DNA of 64,000 nucleotides from Anaerocolumna sp. MB42-C2 (GTDB taxonomy: Bacteria; Bacillota; Clostridia; Lachnospirales; Lachnospiraceae), in NCBI RefSeq assembly GCF_030913705.1, contig NZ_CP133190.1, positions 4,365,501-4,429,500 on the forward strand, in the 5' to 3' direction. This document shows, one piece after another, positions 16,674 to 25,627 of the stretch. A program made the position numbers and the translations under genes. Positions within the stretch are counted from its first letter, which is position 1, and each line of letters starts with the position of its first letter. The notes beneath the pieces are model-generated. The model did no database searches, was not told the origin of the DNA, and saw nothing but the letters and a program-made list of their open reading frames with translations.

Positions 16674-18413
16674 TTGAAGAAAAAGTTATTAGCACTATTA
16701 GTAGTTATGACAATGTTAGGAACGTTAAACGGATGTTCCAGCGGTGGGGGGAATGGAAAAGAATCAGAGAAAACGGCTGTGACACAGTCAACCGCTGATG
16801 AGGTTTCATCAGAAGCAACAGAAGCGGGGGGACCGCTGGATCCTTATAAGGACACAGTTACGATTCATCTAGGGCAAGGATTAAATCCAAATGTATCTTT
16901 CCCTGAGGGACAATCTATAGAGGATAATGCATTTCTGGATGCGATTAAAAAGGATTTAAATATTGATATTGTTTATGACTGGGTTAGTTCCAATACGGAT
17001 TTCCAGCAAAAAATGAACCTGTGTATTGGAAGCAATACACTTCCGGATATTATGAATGTTGGTTCCAACCAGTATCGTGCAATGTTAAAATATGGGCAGC
17101 TGCAGCCTCTTACGGATGCTTATAACAGTTATGCCTCCGACATGTTAAAAAGCTTTGTAAGCAGCGGTGGAGATCAATTAACTGAAATGATAACGAAGGA
17201 TGGACAAATGATGGCGATACCGGCTCCGAATATTAAGGCCGGAGGAGTTAATGTAATGTGGATTCGTCAGGATTGGCTGGATAAGTTAGGGTTAGAGGTA
17301 CCACGTTCTTTAGAGGATTTAAAAACAGTTGCTAAGGCATTTGTAACTCAGGATCCGGATGGGAATGGTAAGGATGATACCGTTGGTATCATTGGACCTG
17401 CCAACTCCGGTGCACTTGACGGTATCGGTGGTAATCTCTGGGGCTTGGACCCGATTTTCGGTTCCTTTAAATCTTACCCGCAATATTGGTTGAAAGATGA
17501 GTCTGGTGAAATAAAATATGGTTCCATACAGCCGGAAACCAAAGATGCATTAAAGGAACTGGCATCTATGTATAAGGATGGATTAATTGATCCTCAGATG
17601 TTAATCCGTGATGACAGTTCAGAACCTGTACTTGCAGGAAACGTAGGTATCTTCTTTGGACCATGGTGGGCAGGATATACAGTTGCAGACAGCTTATTAA
17701 GCGGAAAAATTGACTGGCAGGCTTATAATACTCCTTTGGCTTCCGACGGAAAATATTATGCACATATGGCAGAACCTACAACCCAATACGTTGTTGTTAA
17801 TAAAAACTGTAAGAATGCGGAAGCTGCCATGAAAATCATAAATTACTTGTTATACAATGAACCAACCTGGGTAAAAAACGGTATTGGTGACAGCGGTATT
17901 ACACCGGAAGAACTGGATACATCCGATGTATATCCGTTATTCAATGTTTATGATAATGCAGATGAAATTGAAGTATCCTATGATACATTGAAAAAATATG
18001 TGAATGGAGAAATCACAGAAGACGATGTAGATTTTTCAACTCATAAATTATTGAAGAATGATATGGAAGCAATTAAAGTTTTAAAGAAGGAACCTTTCGA
18101 TGATTATAGTTTAAAAAATTGGGATTTAAGCAGTGACATAGCATCCACCAATCTTCCGAGACTGGTTTCCATTATGGTTGGTGAACGTCCATCCGTAGAA
18201 GAAGGGTATGAGGAGGTTTACAGCGCATTTTATGGCCAAACGGATACAATGGAATCAAACTGGGCTAATTTAAAGAAGATGGAAGACGAAACATTTGCAA
18301 AAATTATAATGGGTCAGGCTTCCATAGACAGTTTTGATGAGTTTGTTACAAATTGGAAAAGTCAGGGCGGAGACAAGATTCTGGAAGAAATTAAAGCAGA
18401 AATTAATAAATAA
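16674..18413 (+). CDS. ABC sugar importer, solute-binding lipoprotein
   Basis: 579 residues in the long LplA-type class. Signal peptide with lipobox LNGC (Cys21), then a Gly/Ser/Glu-rich linker. An Asp-rich DPDGNGKDD segment around residue 225 looks like a calcium loop, as often seen in these proteins. TTG start with AAAGGAGGAAG upstream. It delivers an unknown oligosaccharide to permeases 14838 and 15745; it may also present ligand to the kinase at 11753 (inference). Confidence 0.88.
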   Translation: MKKKLLALLVVMTMLGTLNGCSSGGGNGKESEKTAVTQSTADEVSSEATEAGGPLDPYKDTVTIHLGQGLNPNVSFPEGQSIEDNAFLDAIKKDLNIDIVYDWVSSNTDFQQKMNLCIGSNTLPDIMNVGSNQYRAMLKYGQLQPLTDAYNSYASDMLKSFVSSGGDQLTEMITKDGQMMAIPAPNIKAGGVNVMWIRQDWLDKLGLEVPRSLEDLKTVAKAFVTQDPDGNGKDDTVGIIGPANSGALDGIGGNLWGLDPIFGSFKSYPQYWLKDESGEIKYGSIQPETKDALKELASMYKDGLIDPQMLIRDDSSEPVLAGNVGIFFGPWWAGYTVADSLLSGKIDWQAYNTPLASDGKYYAHMAEPTTQYVVVNKNCKNAEAAMKIINYLLYNEPTWVKNGIGDSGITPEELDTSDVYPLFNVYDNADEIEVSYDTLKKYVNGEITEDDVDFSTHKLLKNDMEAIKVLKKEPFDDYSLKNWDLSSDIASTNLPRLVSIMVGERPSVEEGYEEVYSAFYGQTDTMESNWANLKKMEDETFAKIIMGQASIDSFDEFVTNWKSQGGDKILEEIKAEINK

Positions 18414-18434
18414 TAATACTTAATTCAAACATAA

Positions 18435-18480
18435 GCAGCCAAATCAGGTTAGTTATAAATATTATAACTTGTTTGGCTGC
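18435..18480 (+). terminator. Hairpin after the second importer operon
   Basis: GCAGCCAAA (18435-18443) pairs with TTTGGCTGC (18472-18480), with further internal AT pairing. Only a weak T-rich tail (ATTTCT) follows, so some read-through into the PHP gene at 18507 is possible. Confidence 0.65.
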
Positions 18481-18506
18481 ATTTCTACATAGAAAGAAAG
18501 TGTAAT

Positions 18507-19283
18507 ATGAAAAAGGTAAATTATCACACCCATTGTGCAAGATGCAGGCATGCGATTGGGACAGAAGAAAATTATGTGGAGAAAGCTCTGGAGTATGAAC
18601 TGGATGTTTTAGGTTTTTCGGATCATCTTCCCTTTCCCGGAGATATCTTTGGGATGCGGATGCCATATGCAGAAATAGATGAATACATAACTACAGTACT
18701 TTATTTAAAAGAAAAGTACAAAAATAAATTAGAAATTTTATGTGGTTTTGAAGGGGAATATATTAAAGGTTATGAATACTTTTATGATAGTTTATTAAAT
18801 GAAAAAAAATGTGATTATTTAATAATGGGTCAGCATTTTTATGAAGATTCTTCCGGCAATATGATTAACGTTTATAATATACATAATTCAGAACAATATA
18901 TTGATTATACCAATTATTCCATACAAGGTATGAAAAGCGGTTATTTTAGTATATTTGCCCATCCGGATATTATCTTTGTCAATAATTTGGCGTGGGATAA
19001 TAATTGCAACAGAGCTTGTGATCTGATAATAGAAGCAGCGGCAGAGAATAATTTTATTATTGAATACAATGCGAACGGATATCGAAGAGGATTGCATGAA
19101 TTTATTGATGGTAAGCGGTATCAATATCCTCATATTCAGTTTTGGAAAAGAGCAGCTGATGCTAAAATCCCTGTGATCATCGGTTCAGATTGTCATGAGC
19201 CCATTCAGATTTATGATGATATTGTTAAAAAAGCATATCTGGAGGCAGGGGAGTTGGGGTTAAATATAGTTTTGGACATATAA
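18507..19283 (+). CDS. PHP-domain phosphoesterase, histidinol-phosphatase-like
   Basis: 258 residues with the full set of PHP metal-ligand motifs: YHTHCARC at residues 6-13, GFSDHLPF around 38-45, the AHPD motif mid-protein and GSDCHEP near the C-terminus. PHP proteins of this length include HisK-type histidinol-phosphate phosphatases and other phosphoesterases. There is no histidine-synthesis gene nearby, so another phosphorylated substrate is possible. It follows the importer operon after a hairpin and may be co-expressed by read-through. Confidence 0.82.
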   Translation: MKKVNYHTHCARCRHAIGTEENYVEKALEYELDVLGFSDHLPFPGDIFGMRMPYAEIDEYITTVLYLKEKYKNKLEILCGFEGEYIKGYEYFYDSLLNEKKCDYLIMGQHFYEDSSGNMINVYNIHNSEQYIDYTNYSIQGMKSGYFSIFAHPDIIFVNNLAWDNNCNRACDLIIEAAAENNFIIEYNANGYRRGLHEFIDGKRYQYPHIQFWKRAADAKIPVIIGSDCHEPIQIYDDIVKKAYLEAGELGLNIVLDI

Positions 19284-19348
19284 TTTATGAAAGATCAGGT
19301 GGAGTTTTATAATTACCTATAAGGTGATAGAAGAAAAGGGGATAATAA

Positions 19349-20035
19349 TTGATAGATAATATTCTTAACATACTCCATTCCATATCCCCGATAACCATAG
19401 CATTTCGACTATTGTTGGCTTTGATCTGCGGCGGAATCATCGGATTTGAAAGAGGGAGAAAAGGACGTCCTGCTGGTCTTCGTACCCATATTCTTGTTTG
19501 TATCGGATCAAGTTTAGCGATGATAACAAATCAATACTTATATAATATGGGTACCTCAACTGATGTTGCCAGAATGGGGGCACAGGTAATCAGCGGAGTC
19601 AGTTTTCTGGGAGCAGGAACAATTATAATTACGGGAAGGCATCAGGTAAAAGGCTTAACGACAGCGGCCTCGCTCTGGGCATGTGCCTGTCTTGGACTGA
19701 CAGTTGGATGTGGATTTTATAGTGCTGCCCTGCTGGGGACTTTATCTATATGGGTTGTTAATTCGCTTCTGCATCGATTAGAAGTTCCTATACATTCACG
19801 TGTTAAAATATTTCGGGTATACATAGAATTCAGAGAAATAAAAGTAATACGGGAGATGATGACCTTTTTAAAAGAGAACAAGGTTAAAGTTTCTGATTTG
19901 GAATTTATCAAAGCAGATGATAAATCGAAAATCGGTGCAACTTTAACTTTAATACCTTTAGTTAAAGTGGAGTCTGAAAAACTACAGCTATTAGTAAATT
20001 CTATTGACGGAGTTGAATATCTGGAGGAAATATAA
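19349..20035 (+). CDS. MgtC/SapB-family membrane protein
   Basis: 228 residues. About four membrane helices in the N-terminal ~145 residues carry the family signatures GFERGRKGRPAGLRTHIL, SGVSFLGAGTI and GLTTAASLWACACLGL. A soluble ACT-like C-terminal region of about 80 residues follows. Family members affect magnesium homeostasis or ATP synthase and membrane potential in pathogens; the role in clostridia is unclear. TTG start behind AAAAGGGG. Unrelated to sugar uptake in any obvious way. Ends at a strong terminator. Confidence 0.85.
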   Translation: MIDNILNILHSISPITIAFRLLLALICGGIIGFERGRKGRPAGLRTHILVCIGSSLAMITNQYLYNMGTSTDVARMGAQVISGVSFLGAGTIIITGRHQVKGLTTAASLWACACLGLTVGCGFYSAALLGTLSIWVVNSLLHRLEVPIHSRVKIFRVYIEFREIKVIREMMTFLKENKVKVSDLEFIKADDKSKIGATLTLIPLVKVESEKLQLLVNSIDGVEYLEEI

Positions 20036-20110
20036 AGACTCTCAGTAGGGATTGGAGTATGCTTCGGAAGAGAAATGCTTGAGAAAGAAACAATAAAAGC
20101 AGTTTTCCTG

Positions 20111-20150
20111 AAAAAATAATTAAGCCGCAGGTGCTTAATTATTTTTTTTT
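20111..20150 (+). terminator. Rho-independent terminator after mgtC-like gene
   Basis: AATAATTAAGC (20115-20125) pairs with GCTTAATTATT (20133-20143), followed by a run of T. Confidence 0.9.
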
Positions 20151-20257
20151 GGCCGGATTTAAATGAGCCTTAGCTTTTGCCGGAGATGGTACCGTCAGGT
20201 ATTTTTTGTTTCTGAAGCGAAGCAAAAGTCACATAAAAATCCGAGACTTACATGTCT

Positions 20258-20282
20258 GAAATTATGCAGAATGCATAATTTC
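20258..20282. repeat. 11-bp-arm perfect palindrome
   Basis: GAAATTATGCA and TGCATAATTTC around a 3-nt loop. Lies next to the larger palindrome at 20291. Confidence 0.6.
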
Positions 20283-20290
20283 TGTGCATC

Positions 20291-20329
20291 ATTTGTTACA
20301 ATTCAGCCGTAGGCTGAACTGTAACAAAT
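20291..20329. repeat. GTTACA...TGTAAC palindromic repeat
   Basis: ATTTGTTACA..TTCAGCC, a 3-nt loop, then GGCTGAA..GTAACAAAT. The right arm TGAACTGTAAC resembles TGAACAGTAAC in the palindrome at 62187-62234, so the two may belong to one dispersed palindromic element family. Confidence 0.5.
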
Positions 20330-20364
20330 CAACCGGTTTATTAACATAAATACTTAATTTATTA

Positions 20365-20393
20365 TTGACAATCACAAAATAATATAATATTAT
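20365..20393 (+). promoter_or_regulatory. Promoter of LacI-GH13-importer operon
   Basis: TTGACA (20365-20370), 17-bp spacer, TATTAT (20388-20393). The same boxes and spacing as the promoter at 6326. Confidence 0.8.
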
Positions 20394-20399
20394 TAGACT

Positions 20400-20415
20400 A
20401 TGCAAACGGTTGCAT
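20400..20415. promoter_or_regulatory. LacI-family operator O1
   Basis: ATGCAAACGGTTGCAT at the predicted transcription start. An identical 16-bp copy lies at 20456. Confidence 0.85.
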
Positions 20416-20455
20416 CATATATTAAAGTGTTAATACTTATTTTTTTTGATTGATT

Positions 20456-20471
20456 ATGCAAACGGTTGCAT
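20456..20471. promoter_or_regulatory. LacI-family operator O2
   Basis: Second identical ATGCAAACGGTTGCAT, 56 bp from the first (centre to centre) and ending just before the RBS. Binding to both sites could loop or block the leader. Confidence 0.85.
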
Positions 20472-20488
20472 GGAAAGGAGGAGCAAAT

Positions 20489-21505
20489 TTGACAGTTACC
20501 ATAAAAGATATAGCCAAAAAAGTAGGGGTATCTCCCTCTACCGTTTCCAGAGTTGCAAACGGCAGCACGGCTATTTCGGAAGAGACAAGGCAAAAGATCC
20601 TGGAGGCCATGGAAGAAATGAAATACCATCCCAACAGCCTGGCAAGAAATTTTGCCAATGGGAGTACGAATACAATAGGACTGGTCATTGATGCGGAAGA
20701 AGAAAATACTTTTTCGAATGCATTTTTTAACAGAAGCGTATTTGCAATTGAAGCAGTTGTCCAAGCCAACGGATATAATCTTTTAATCACAAACAACAGG
20801 GAAAACAAAAACAGGACCGCCGTAAAAAGCCTTGTTCTGGAGAATAAAGTAGACGGTATTATTTTACCGTCCTCCAGTGTAACTTCTAAATTAATAAATC
20901 TGTTAATTGAGGAAGATTTTCCGTTTCTGGTGTTGGGAGAACCGGAGATTGAAAAAGACAGGATAAGCTGGGTCGATATCAACAATACGGCCGGCAGCGA
21001 ACTGGCTGTGAAACACCTGGCGGATATGGGATTTGAAAAGATTGCTTTTTTATATGAAAACCCGGATACGGTTTTTTCAAAAAACAGGCTGACCGGATTT
21101 CTTGAAGGCTTAAGAAAAGAATCTCTTCCCTGTAGGGAAGAATTCATAAGAACCTGTAATGAAAGTACCGGTAATTTGGATGCACAGATGGATGAGCTGA
21201 TATCCGGAGAAATTAAACCGGATGCATTCATATGCTCTAATAATATGATTGCGTTCCAGGTACTCAAATTTTTAAAGAGCAGGAAGATTCGGGTGCCGGA
21301 GGAAGTCGGAGTAGTCACTTTTGATAACTATCCTTTTGCAGAGTATATGGATCCTCCGTTATCTGCAGTGGATGTAGACACCTATACCCTGGGAGAACAG
21401 GCAGCTGCAAACTTATTAAACAAAATAAAGAGGACAGACAGTGGGAACCGGCAGACGGTCATCTCCACCAGGCTGATACTGCGTCAATCCTCCAAAAGAA
21501 GGTGA
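20489..21505 (+). CDS. LacI-family transcriptional regulator
   Basis: Start placed at TTG 20489, 6 nt after AAAGGAGGAG; the upstream in-frame TTG at 20450 would put coding sequence over the operator. 338 residues: HTH VTIKDIAKKVGVSPSTVSRV at the N-terminus, hinge helix with PNSLARNFA, then a sugar-binding-type sensor domain (VKHLADMGFEKIAFL, GVVTFDNYPFAEYMDPPL). Two identical operators lie in its own leader, so it represses itself and the downstream GH13, binding protein and permeases (20489-26467), apparently as one operon. Confidence 0.9.
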   Translation: MTVTIKDIAKKVGVSPSTVSRVANGSTAISEETRQKILEAMEEMKYHPNSLARNFANGSTNTIGLVIDAEEENTFSNAFFNRSVFAIEAVVQANGYNLLITNNRENKNRTAVKSLVLENKVDGIILPSSSVTSKLINLLIEEDFPFLVLGEPEIEKDRISWVDINNTAGSELAVKHLADMGFEKIAFLYENPDTVFSKNRLTGFLEGLRKESLPCREEFIRTCNESTGNLDAQMDELISGEIKPDAFICSNNMIAFQVLKFLKSRKIRVPEEVGVVTFDNYPFAEYMDPPLSAVDVDTYTLGEQAAANLLNKIKRTDSGNRQTVISTRLILRQSSKRR

Positions 21506-21508
21506 GCT

Positions 21509-23308
21509 ATGATAAAAGAGGCTATAAGACATATAAATACGAAAAGTTATGTTTACCTGCGTAACAGAAACCGTCTAATATTCCGGATAAGGACGGGCAG
21601 GGAAGATATAAAAAACTGCATCCTGATTTACTGGGCAAGGACAAACCCCGCAGAGAAAAAAGAAGTTAAACTTGTATGCAAACAAAGAGATGCCCTGTTT
21701 GATTATTATGAAGTGGAAGTAATATTTTCCAGAGTCGCAAGATACCAGAAATATTATTTTAAGCTTGAGGGTCATAAAAATGATACTGTTTTTGTTAATT
21801 CTTATGGAATTTATGACAGGGAGCCGGATGATGGGTATTTTGAATTTCTGTATGCTAATCAGAATGATATATTTGAGATACCGGATTGGGCGAAAGGGAT
21901 TATCTATTATCAGATTTTTCCCGAGAGATTTAATAACGGAAAAAAAGAAAATGACAGAAGGGACTGCGTTCCCTGGGGAAGTTTACCGACCAGGGAAAAT
22001 TACATGGGAGGAGATCTGAAAGGTATAACAGATAAAATAGGATACCTTAAGGAATTTGGTATCCAGTGTATCTATTTAAACCCCATATTTAAAGCGGATT
22101 TTAATCATAAATATGCAACCACCGACTATTATGAAATCGATCCGGAATTCGGTACTTTAGAAGAATTCCGGGAACTGGTTGCAGCCTGCCATAATAATAA
22201 TATCAGGATTATCCTGGACGGAGTATTTAACCATACCGGAGTGCAATTTGAGCCCTTTCGGGATTTACTTAAGAATCAGGAAAAGTCGAACTATAAGGAA
22301 TGGTTTCATGTTACTAAATATCCGGTAAATATTTCGAATAACTGTTACGAATGTGTAGGTGCATATAAGTGGATGCCCAGACTGAATACCTCAAATCCAG
22401 AGGTAAGAAATTATATTCTTGGAGTTATGTCTTACTGGATTGAAGAATTTCATATTGACGGGTGGCGGCTGGATGTGGCGGATGAAGTAGACAGCCTGGT
22501 ATGGCAGGAAGCAAGATTGCAGATTAAGTCCAAATATCCGGATAAACTGCTTCTTGGTGAAACCTGGGGATATGGAAGAAATATGCTGCAGGGAAATTCC
22601 CTGGACAGTATAATGAATTATGTTTTCCGCGATGTCGTAATGAATTATTTCGCTCTTGAGAAAATCGGTGCAAAAGAATTTGATGGACGGATTAACCAGA
22701 TGCTGGCGGCTTATCCAAAAGAGACTAATCAGGCCTTATACAATCTGCTGGACAGCCATGATACGGAACGTTTTCTTACCTTATGCGGTGAAAATACAGA
22801 GAGATTTAAATTAGCTGCCTCTTTTCAATTTTTTATGCCGGGAGCACCGGCAGTATATTACGGAGATGAAGTTGGAATGACCGGCGGTAATGACCCTGAC
22901 TGCAGGAAAGCTATGATATGGGAAAAGGAAGAACAAAAAAAAGAGCTGCTGCAATGGTATCAATGGCTGATACGTATCCGGAAAGAATATAACTGCATCC
23001 GATTTGGGGATTACCGGACTGTTATATGCGAGGAGGAAAAAAATATATATGGTTTTGTCAGGTTTCTAGAAGATGAGGAACTTTATGTGATATTCCATAA
23101 CAGCGGGAATAGTACAACAACAGAACTTCCGGTTTTAGGAAAGGGGCAGTATGTCAGTTTGACAGACGGTGAAGAATACTTCGCAGGAAATATTGTGGGT
23201 GAACAAAATTTTTATAACGGGGACATATTGGAATACAAAGGAACGATTCACATCGATCTCGGTACATATTCCATGAAAGTCATAAAAAAAGTAAACGGAG
23301 GTATTTAA
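21509..23308 (+). CDS. GH13 alpha-glucan hydrolase, neopullulanase/cyclomaltodextrinase-like
   Basis: 599 residues, no signal peptide, so cytoplasmic. N-terminal CBM34-like beta domain (~1-125), then the GH13 barrel beginning WAKGIIYYQIFPERFNNG. Nucleophile Asp322 in GWRLDVADE, acid/base Glu351 in LLGETWGYG, and the third carboxylate Asp418 in DSHDTERF. The N-domain and motif style point to the GH13_20 group, which cuts cyclodextrins, pullulan or short maltodextrins. It starts 4 bp after the LacI gene and ends 1 bp before the binding-protein gene, so import and cleavage are co-expressed. Confidence 0.9.
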   Translation: MIKEAIRHINTKSYVYLRNRNRLIFRIRTGREDIKNCILIYWARTNPAEKKEVKLVCKQRDALFDYYEVEVIFSRVARYQKYYFKLEGHKNDTVFVNSYGIYDREPDDGYFEFLYANQNDIFEIPDWAKGIIYYQIFPERFNNGKKENDRRDCVPWGSLPTRENYMGGDLKGITDKIGYLKEFGIQCIYLNPIFKADFNHKYATTDYYEIDPEFGTLEEFRELVAACHNNNIRIILDGVFNHTGVQFEPFRDLLKNQEKSNYKEWFHVTKYPVNISNNCYECVGAYKWMPRLNTSNPEVRNYILGVMSYWIEEFHIDGWRLDVADEVDSLVWQEARLQIKSKYPDKLLLGETWGYGRNMLQGNSLDSIMNYVFRDVVMNYFALEKIGAKEFDGRINQMLAAYPKETNQALYNLLDSHDTERFLTLCGENTERFKLAASFQFFMPGAPAVYYGDEVGMTGGNDPDCRKAMIWEKEEQKKELLQWYQWLIRIRKEYNCIRFGDYRTVICEEEKNIYGFVRFLEDEELYVIFHNSGNSTTTELPVLGKGQYVSLTDGEEYFAGNIVGEQNFYNGDILEYKGTIHIDLGTYSMKVIKKVNGGI

Positions 23309-23309
23309 A

Positions 23310-24629
23310 ATGAAAGGAAGCAAAAAAATACTGGCAATTATACTAACAACTGCAATGTGCTTGGCGGCTATAACAGGTTGTAGTAAATCACCAGTAAAAT
23401 CTGAATCCGGTCAGGAAGACAGGAAAACAGAAACGACAGAAGATAAAACCGAAAGTAAAACCGAAAAGGTTACAATTAATTTCTGGCATCATTATAGTGC
23501 TCAGTCAGCTGAAAACGAAACACTAATGAAAGTGTTAATTCCTGAATTCGAAAAAGAAAATCCGGAGGTCAAGGTGAATGCGGTATCCCATGAATGGGCC
23601 GATTTACATCAAAAACTAATAATCAGTGCAACCTCAGATACCCTGCCGGATGTAGCACGGCTGGACAGCGCTTGGATTCCGGAATTCCAGAAAATGGGAA
23701 TACTGATTCCTCTTGACGAGGAAATGAGTGACTATCAGGAAATTGCGGATAAACTATTGGATAGTGCCATGAGCACTGCTAATATAGGTGGTCACTCCTA
23801 CGGTTTGGCATTAAACACCAATACCAAAATACTTTTTTATAATGTCAAAGCTTTGAAAGAAGCCGGTATAGCTGTCCCAACTACAATGGAAGAATTCGCA
23901 GCAGCCGTAAAAAAACTATCAGGAACCAACAGTAACGGCCAACAGGTATGGGGATACAATGAACCCGCACTGGCCGGCTGGAATATATGCCCGTACATTT
24001 GGAGTTTCGGCGGTTCTTTAACCAATGAAGAACAGACCGTTGCCACCGGTTATATAAACAGTCCGGAAACCGTAGCGGCAATTAAAATGCTTGCCGACCT
24101 ATATAAGAATCAGGCCATTACCGGATGGAACAGCGGGGATATTCCTATGACCGACGGTTTTGGAACCGGCAGATATAGGATGATACTGGAAGGCCCCTGG
24201 AAAATAGCTGAAATGGCCGGAGCTTATCCGGATTTTGAATATGCGACAGCTGAAATCCCGGCAGGTAAAGGCGGTTCTCACTCCGTACTGGGCGGTGAAG
24301 ATATTTCTATGTTTAATACCCCTAATAAAGAGGCAGCTTGGAAATTCATAAAGTTTATGACCGGTGAATATGCCCAGGAAGAAATGGCAAAATGCGGTCA
24401 AATACCTGTCAATAAGGCAACACTCGAAAGTGATACTGTTAAAAATTCAGATTTTGCACCATTTATTGAAGCAATTAAAAATGCAAAAGCTCGTCCAACG
24501 GTAGCAAGCTGGTCTGAAATAGACAACGAACTTTCAATTGCAGTGCTGTCAGTTATGCTTGGTGATAAAACAGCACAGGAAGCAATGGATGAACTTGCTG
24601 TAAAAATGGATCGCCTTTTAACAGAATAA
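23310..24629 (+). CDS. ABC sugar importer, solute-binding lipoprotein
   Basis: 439 residues, the standard CUT1 length. Lipobox ITGC (Cys24), then a Lys/Glu/Thr-rich linker; mature region starts VTINFWHHYSAQSAEN, with LPDVARLDSAWIPEF typical of family 1 sugar-binding proteins. The co-operonic GH13 suggests maltodextrin or cyclodextrin as ligand. Followed by an intergenic hairpin and then its permeases. Confidence 0.9.
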   Translation: MKGSKKILAIILTTAMCLAAITGCSKSPVKSESGQEDRKTETTEDKTESKTEKVTINFWHHYSAQSAENETLMKVLIPEFEKENPEVKVNAVSHEWADLHQKLIISATSDTLPDVARLDSAWIPEFQKMGILIPLDEEMSDYQEIADKLLDSAMSTANIGGHSYGLALNTNTKILFYNVKALKEAGIAVPTTMEEFAAAVKKLSGTNSNGQQVWGYNEPALAGWNICPYIWSFGGSLTNEEQTVATGYINSPETVAAIKMLADLYKNQAITGWNSGDIPMTDGFGTGRYRMILEGPWKIAEMAGAYPDFEYATAEIPAGKGGSHSVLGGEDISMFNTPNKEAAWKFIKFMTGEYAQEEMAKCGQIPVNKATLESDTVKNSDFAPFIEAIKNAKARPTVASWSEIDNELSIAVLSVMLGDKTAQEAMDELAVKMDRLLTE

Positions 24630-24634
24630 TATAA

Positions 24635-24668
24635 GTAGTACGATAAGATTAAAACCTTGTCGTACTAC
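24635..24668 (+). other. Hairpin between binding protein and permeases
   Basis: GTAGTACGA (24635-24643) pairs with TCGTACTAC (24660-24668); a G-U pair and AAG/CTT extend the stem to 13 bp. There is no T-run, which fits a 3' stabiliser or partial terminator that gives binding protein in excess over permease. Confidence 0.6.
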
Positions 24669-24730
24669 ACAGTTATTATATAACGATAAAATCATGAAGT
24701 CAACCAAGTGTATTTAAATAAGGAGCGGAA

Positions 24731-25615
24731 ATGAAGAAAAGAACAATCAGTTATAAAATACAAATTGCAGTATTGCTCCTTCCAGGGTTACTGATATTTG
24801 CTTTATTTACACTCTATCCAATAGCCAGATTATTTATAAACAGTTTTTTTGAATGGGATTTTGGATCGATTTTGGAGCAGAAATTTATTGGACTAAATAA
24901 TTATAAAAATGTTCTGCAGGATGAATATTTTAGGATTTCTTTTGTCAATACCATTGTTTATACTATTGTAACAGTACCGGCACAAATGGCCGCAGGCCTT
25001 TTCGTAGCAATGCTGATTAACAGTATCAGCCACTTTAAGGTAGGATTCCGGGTTTTGTATTACCTGCCGGTAATCACTTCCTGGGTTATTGCATCTTTAG
25101 TATTTAAATATATTTTTAATACGGAAGGATTGCTCAACTATTTTCTGGTTCATATTGTACATGCTGCAGAACAAAATATCAGGTGGCTGGACAACCGGTG
25201 GGCCGGTCTTACAGTTGCTATGTTGCTGGGAGCCTGGAAAGGAATTGGATGGAACATGGTCGTATTTCTGGCCGCACTACAAACTGTACCGGCCGAATTA
25301 TATGAATCGGCTGCAATGGACGGGGCAGGAGCAATTAGAAAATTTATAAGCATTACGTTACCGTCCATTAAAGGGACTGTTTTATTTGCATTAGTTATGC
25401 TTACCATAGGCGGTTTCAATGTTTTCACCTCCATTAAAATGATTACCGGAGGAGAACCCGGACATCAGACGGATACTGTTTTGACCTGGATGTATTATAA
25501 AGCATTCAGTACCGGAAAATTCGGTTATTCGGCAGCCTTGTCATTTATCATTGCCGTTACCCTGGCAATATTGGCCGTAATACAGTTTCGTCTTATAAAA
25601 ACAGAGAAAAATTAA
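24731..25615 (+). CDS. ABC sugar importer permease, MalF-type
   Basis: 294 residues, six predicted helices, EAA-loop variant ESAAMDGAGAIRKFISITLP (Ser in place of the usual second residue Ala). RBS AAGGAG just upstream. Partner of 25628; fed by the binding protein at 23310. Confidence 0.88.
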   Translation: MKKRTISYKIQIAVLLLPGLLIFALFTLYPIARLFINSFFEWDFGSILEQKFIGLNNYKNVLQDEYFRISFVNTIVYTIVTVPAQMAAGLFVAMLINSISHFKVGFRVLYYLPVITSWVIASLVFKYIFNTEGLLNYFLVHIVHAAEQNIRWLDNRWAGLTVAMLLGAWKGIGWNMVVFLAALQTVPAELYESAAMDGAGAIRKFISITLPSIKGTVLFALVMLTIGGFNVFTSIKMITGGEPGHQTDTVLTWMYYKAFSTGKFGYSAALSFIIAVTLAILAVIQFRLIKTEKN

Positions 25616-25627
25616 GGACCGGTGAAT

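Larger units (their letters stand above)
20151..20364. other. Intergenic stretch with two palindromic repeats
   Basis: No gene is seen. It contains the inverted repeats at 20258-20282 and 20291-20329, described below, between the mgtC terminator and the LacI promoter. Confidence 0.5.

Noticed and set aside
20437..21318. 293-residue frame antisense to the LacI gene
   Set aside because: Serine/phenylalanine-rich antisense shadow of a clear LacI gene, with no RBS and no recognisable motif.
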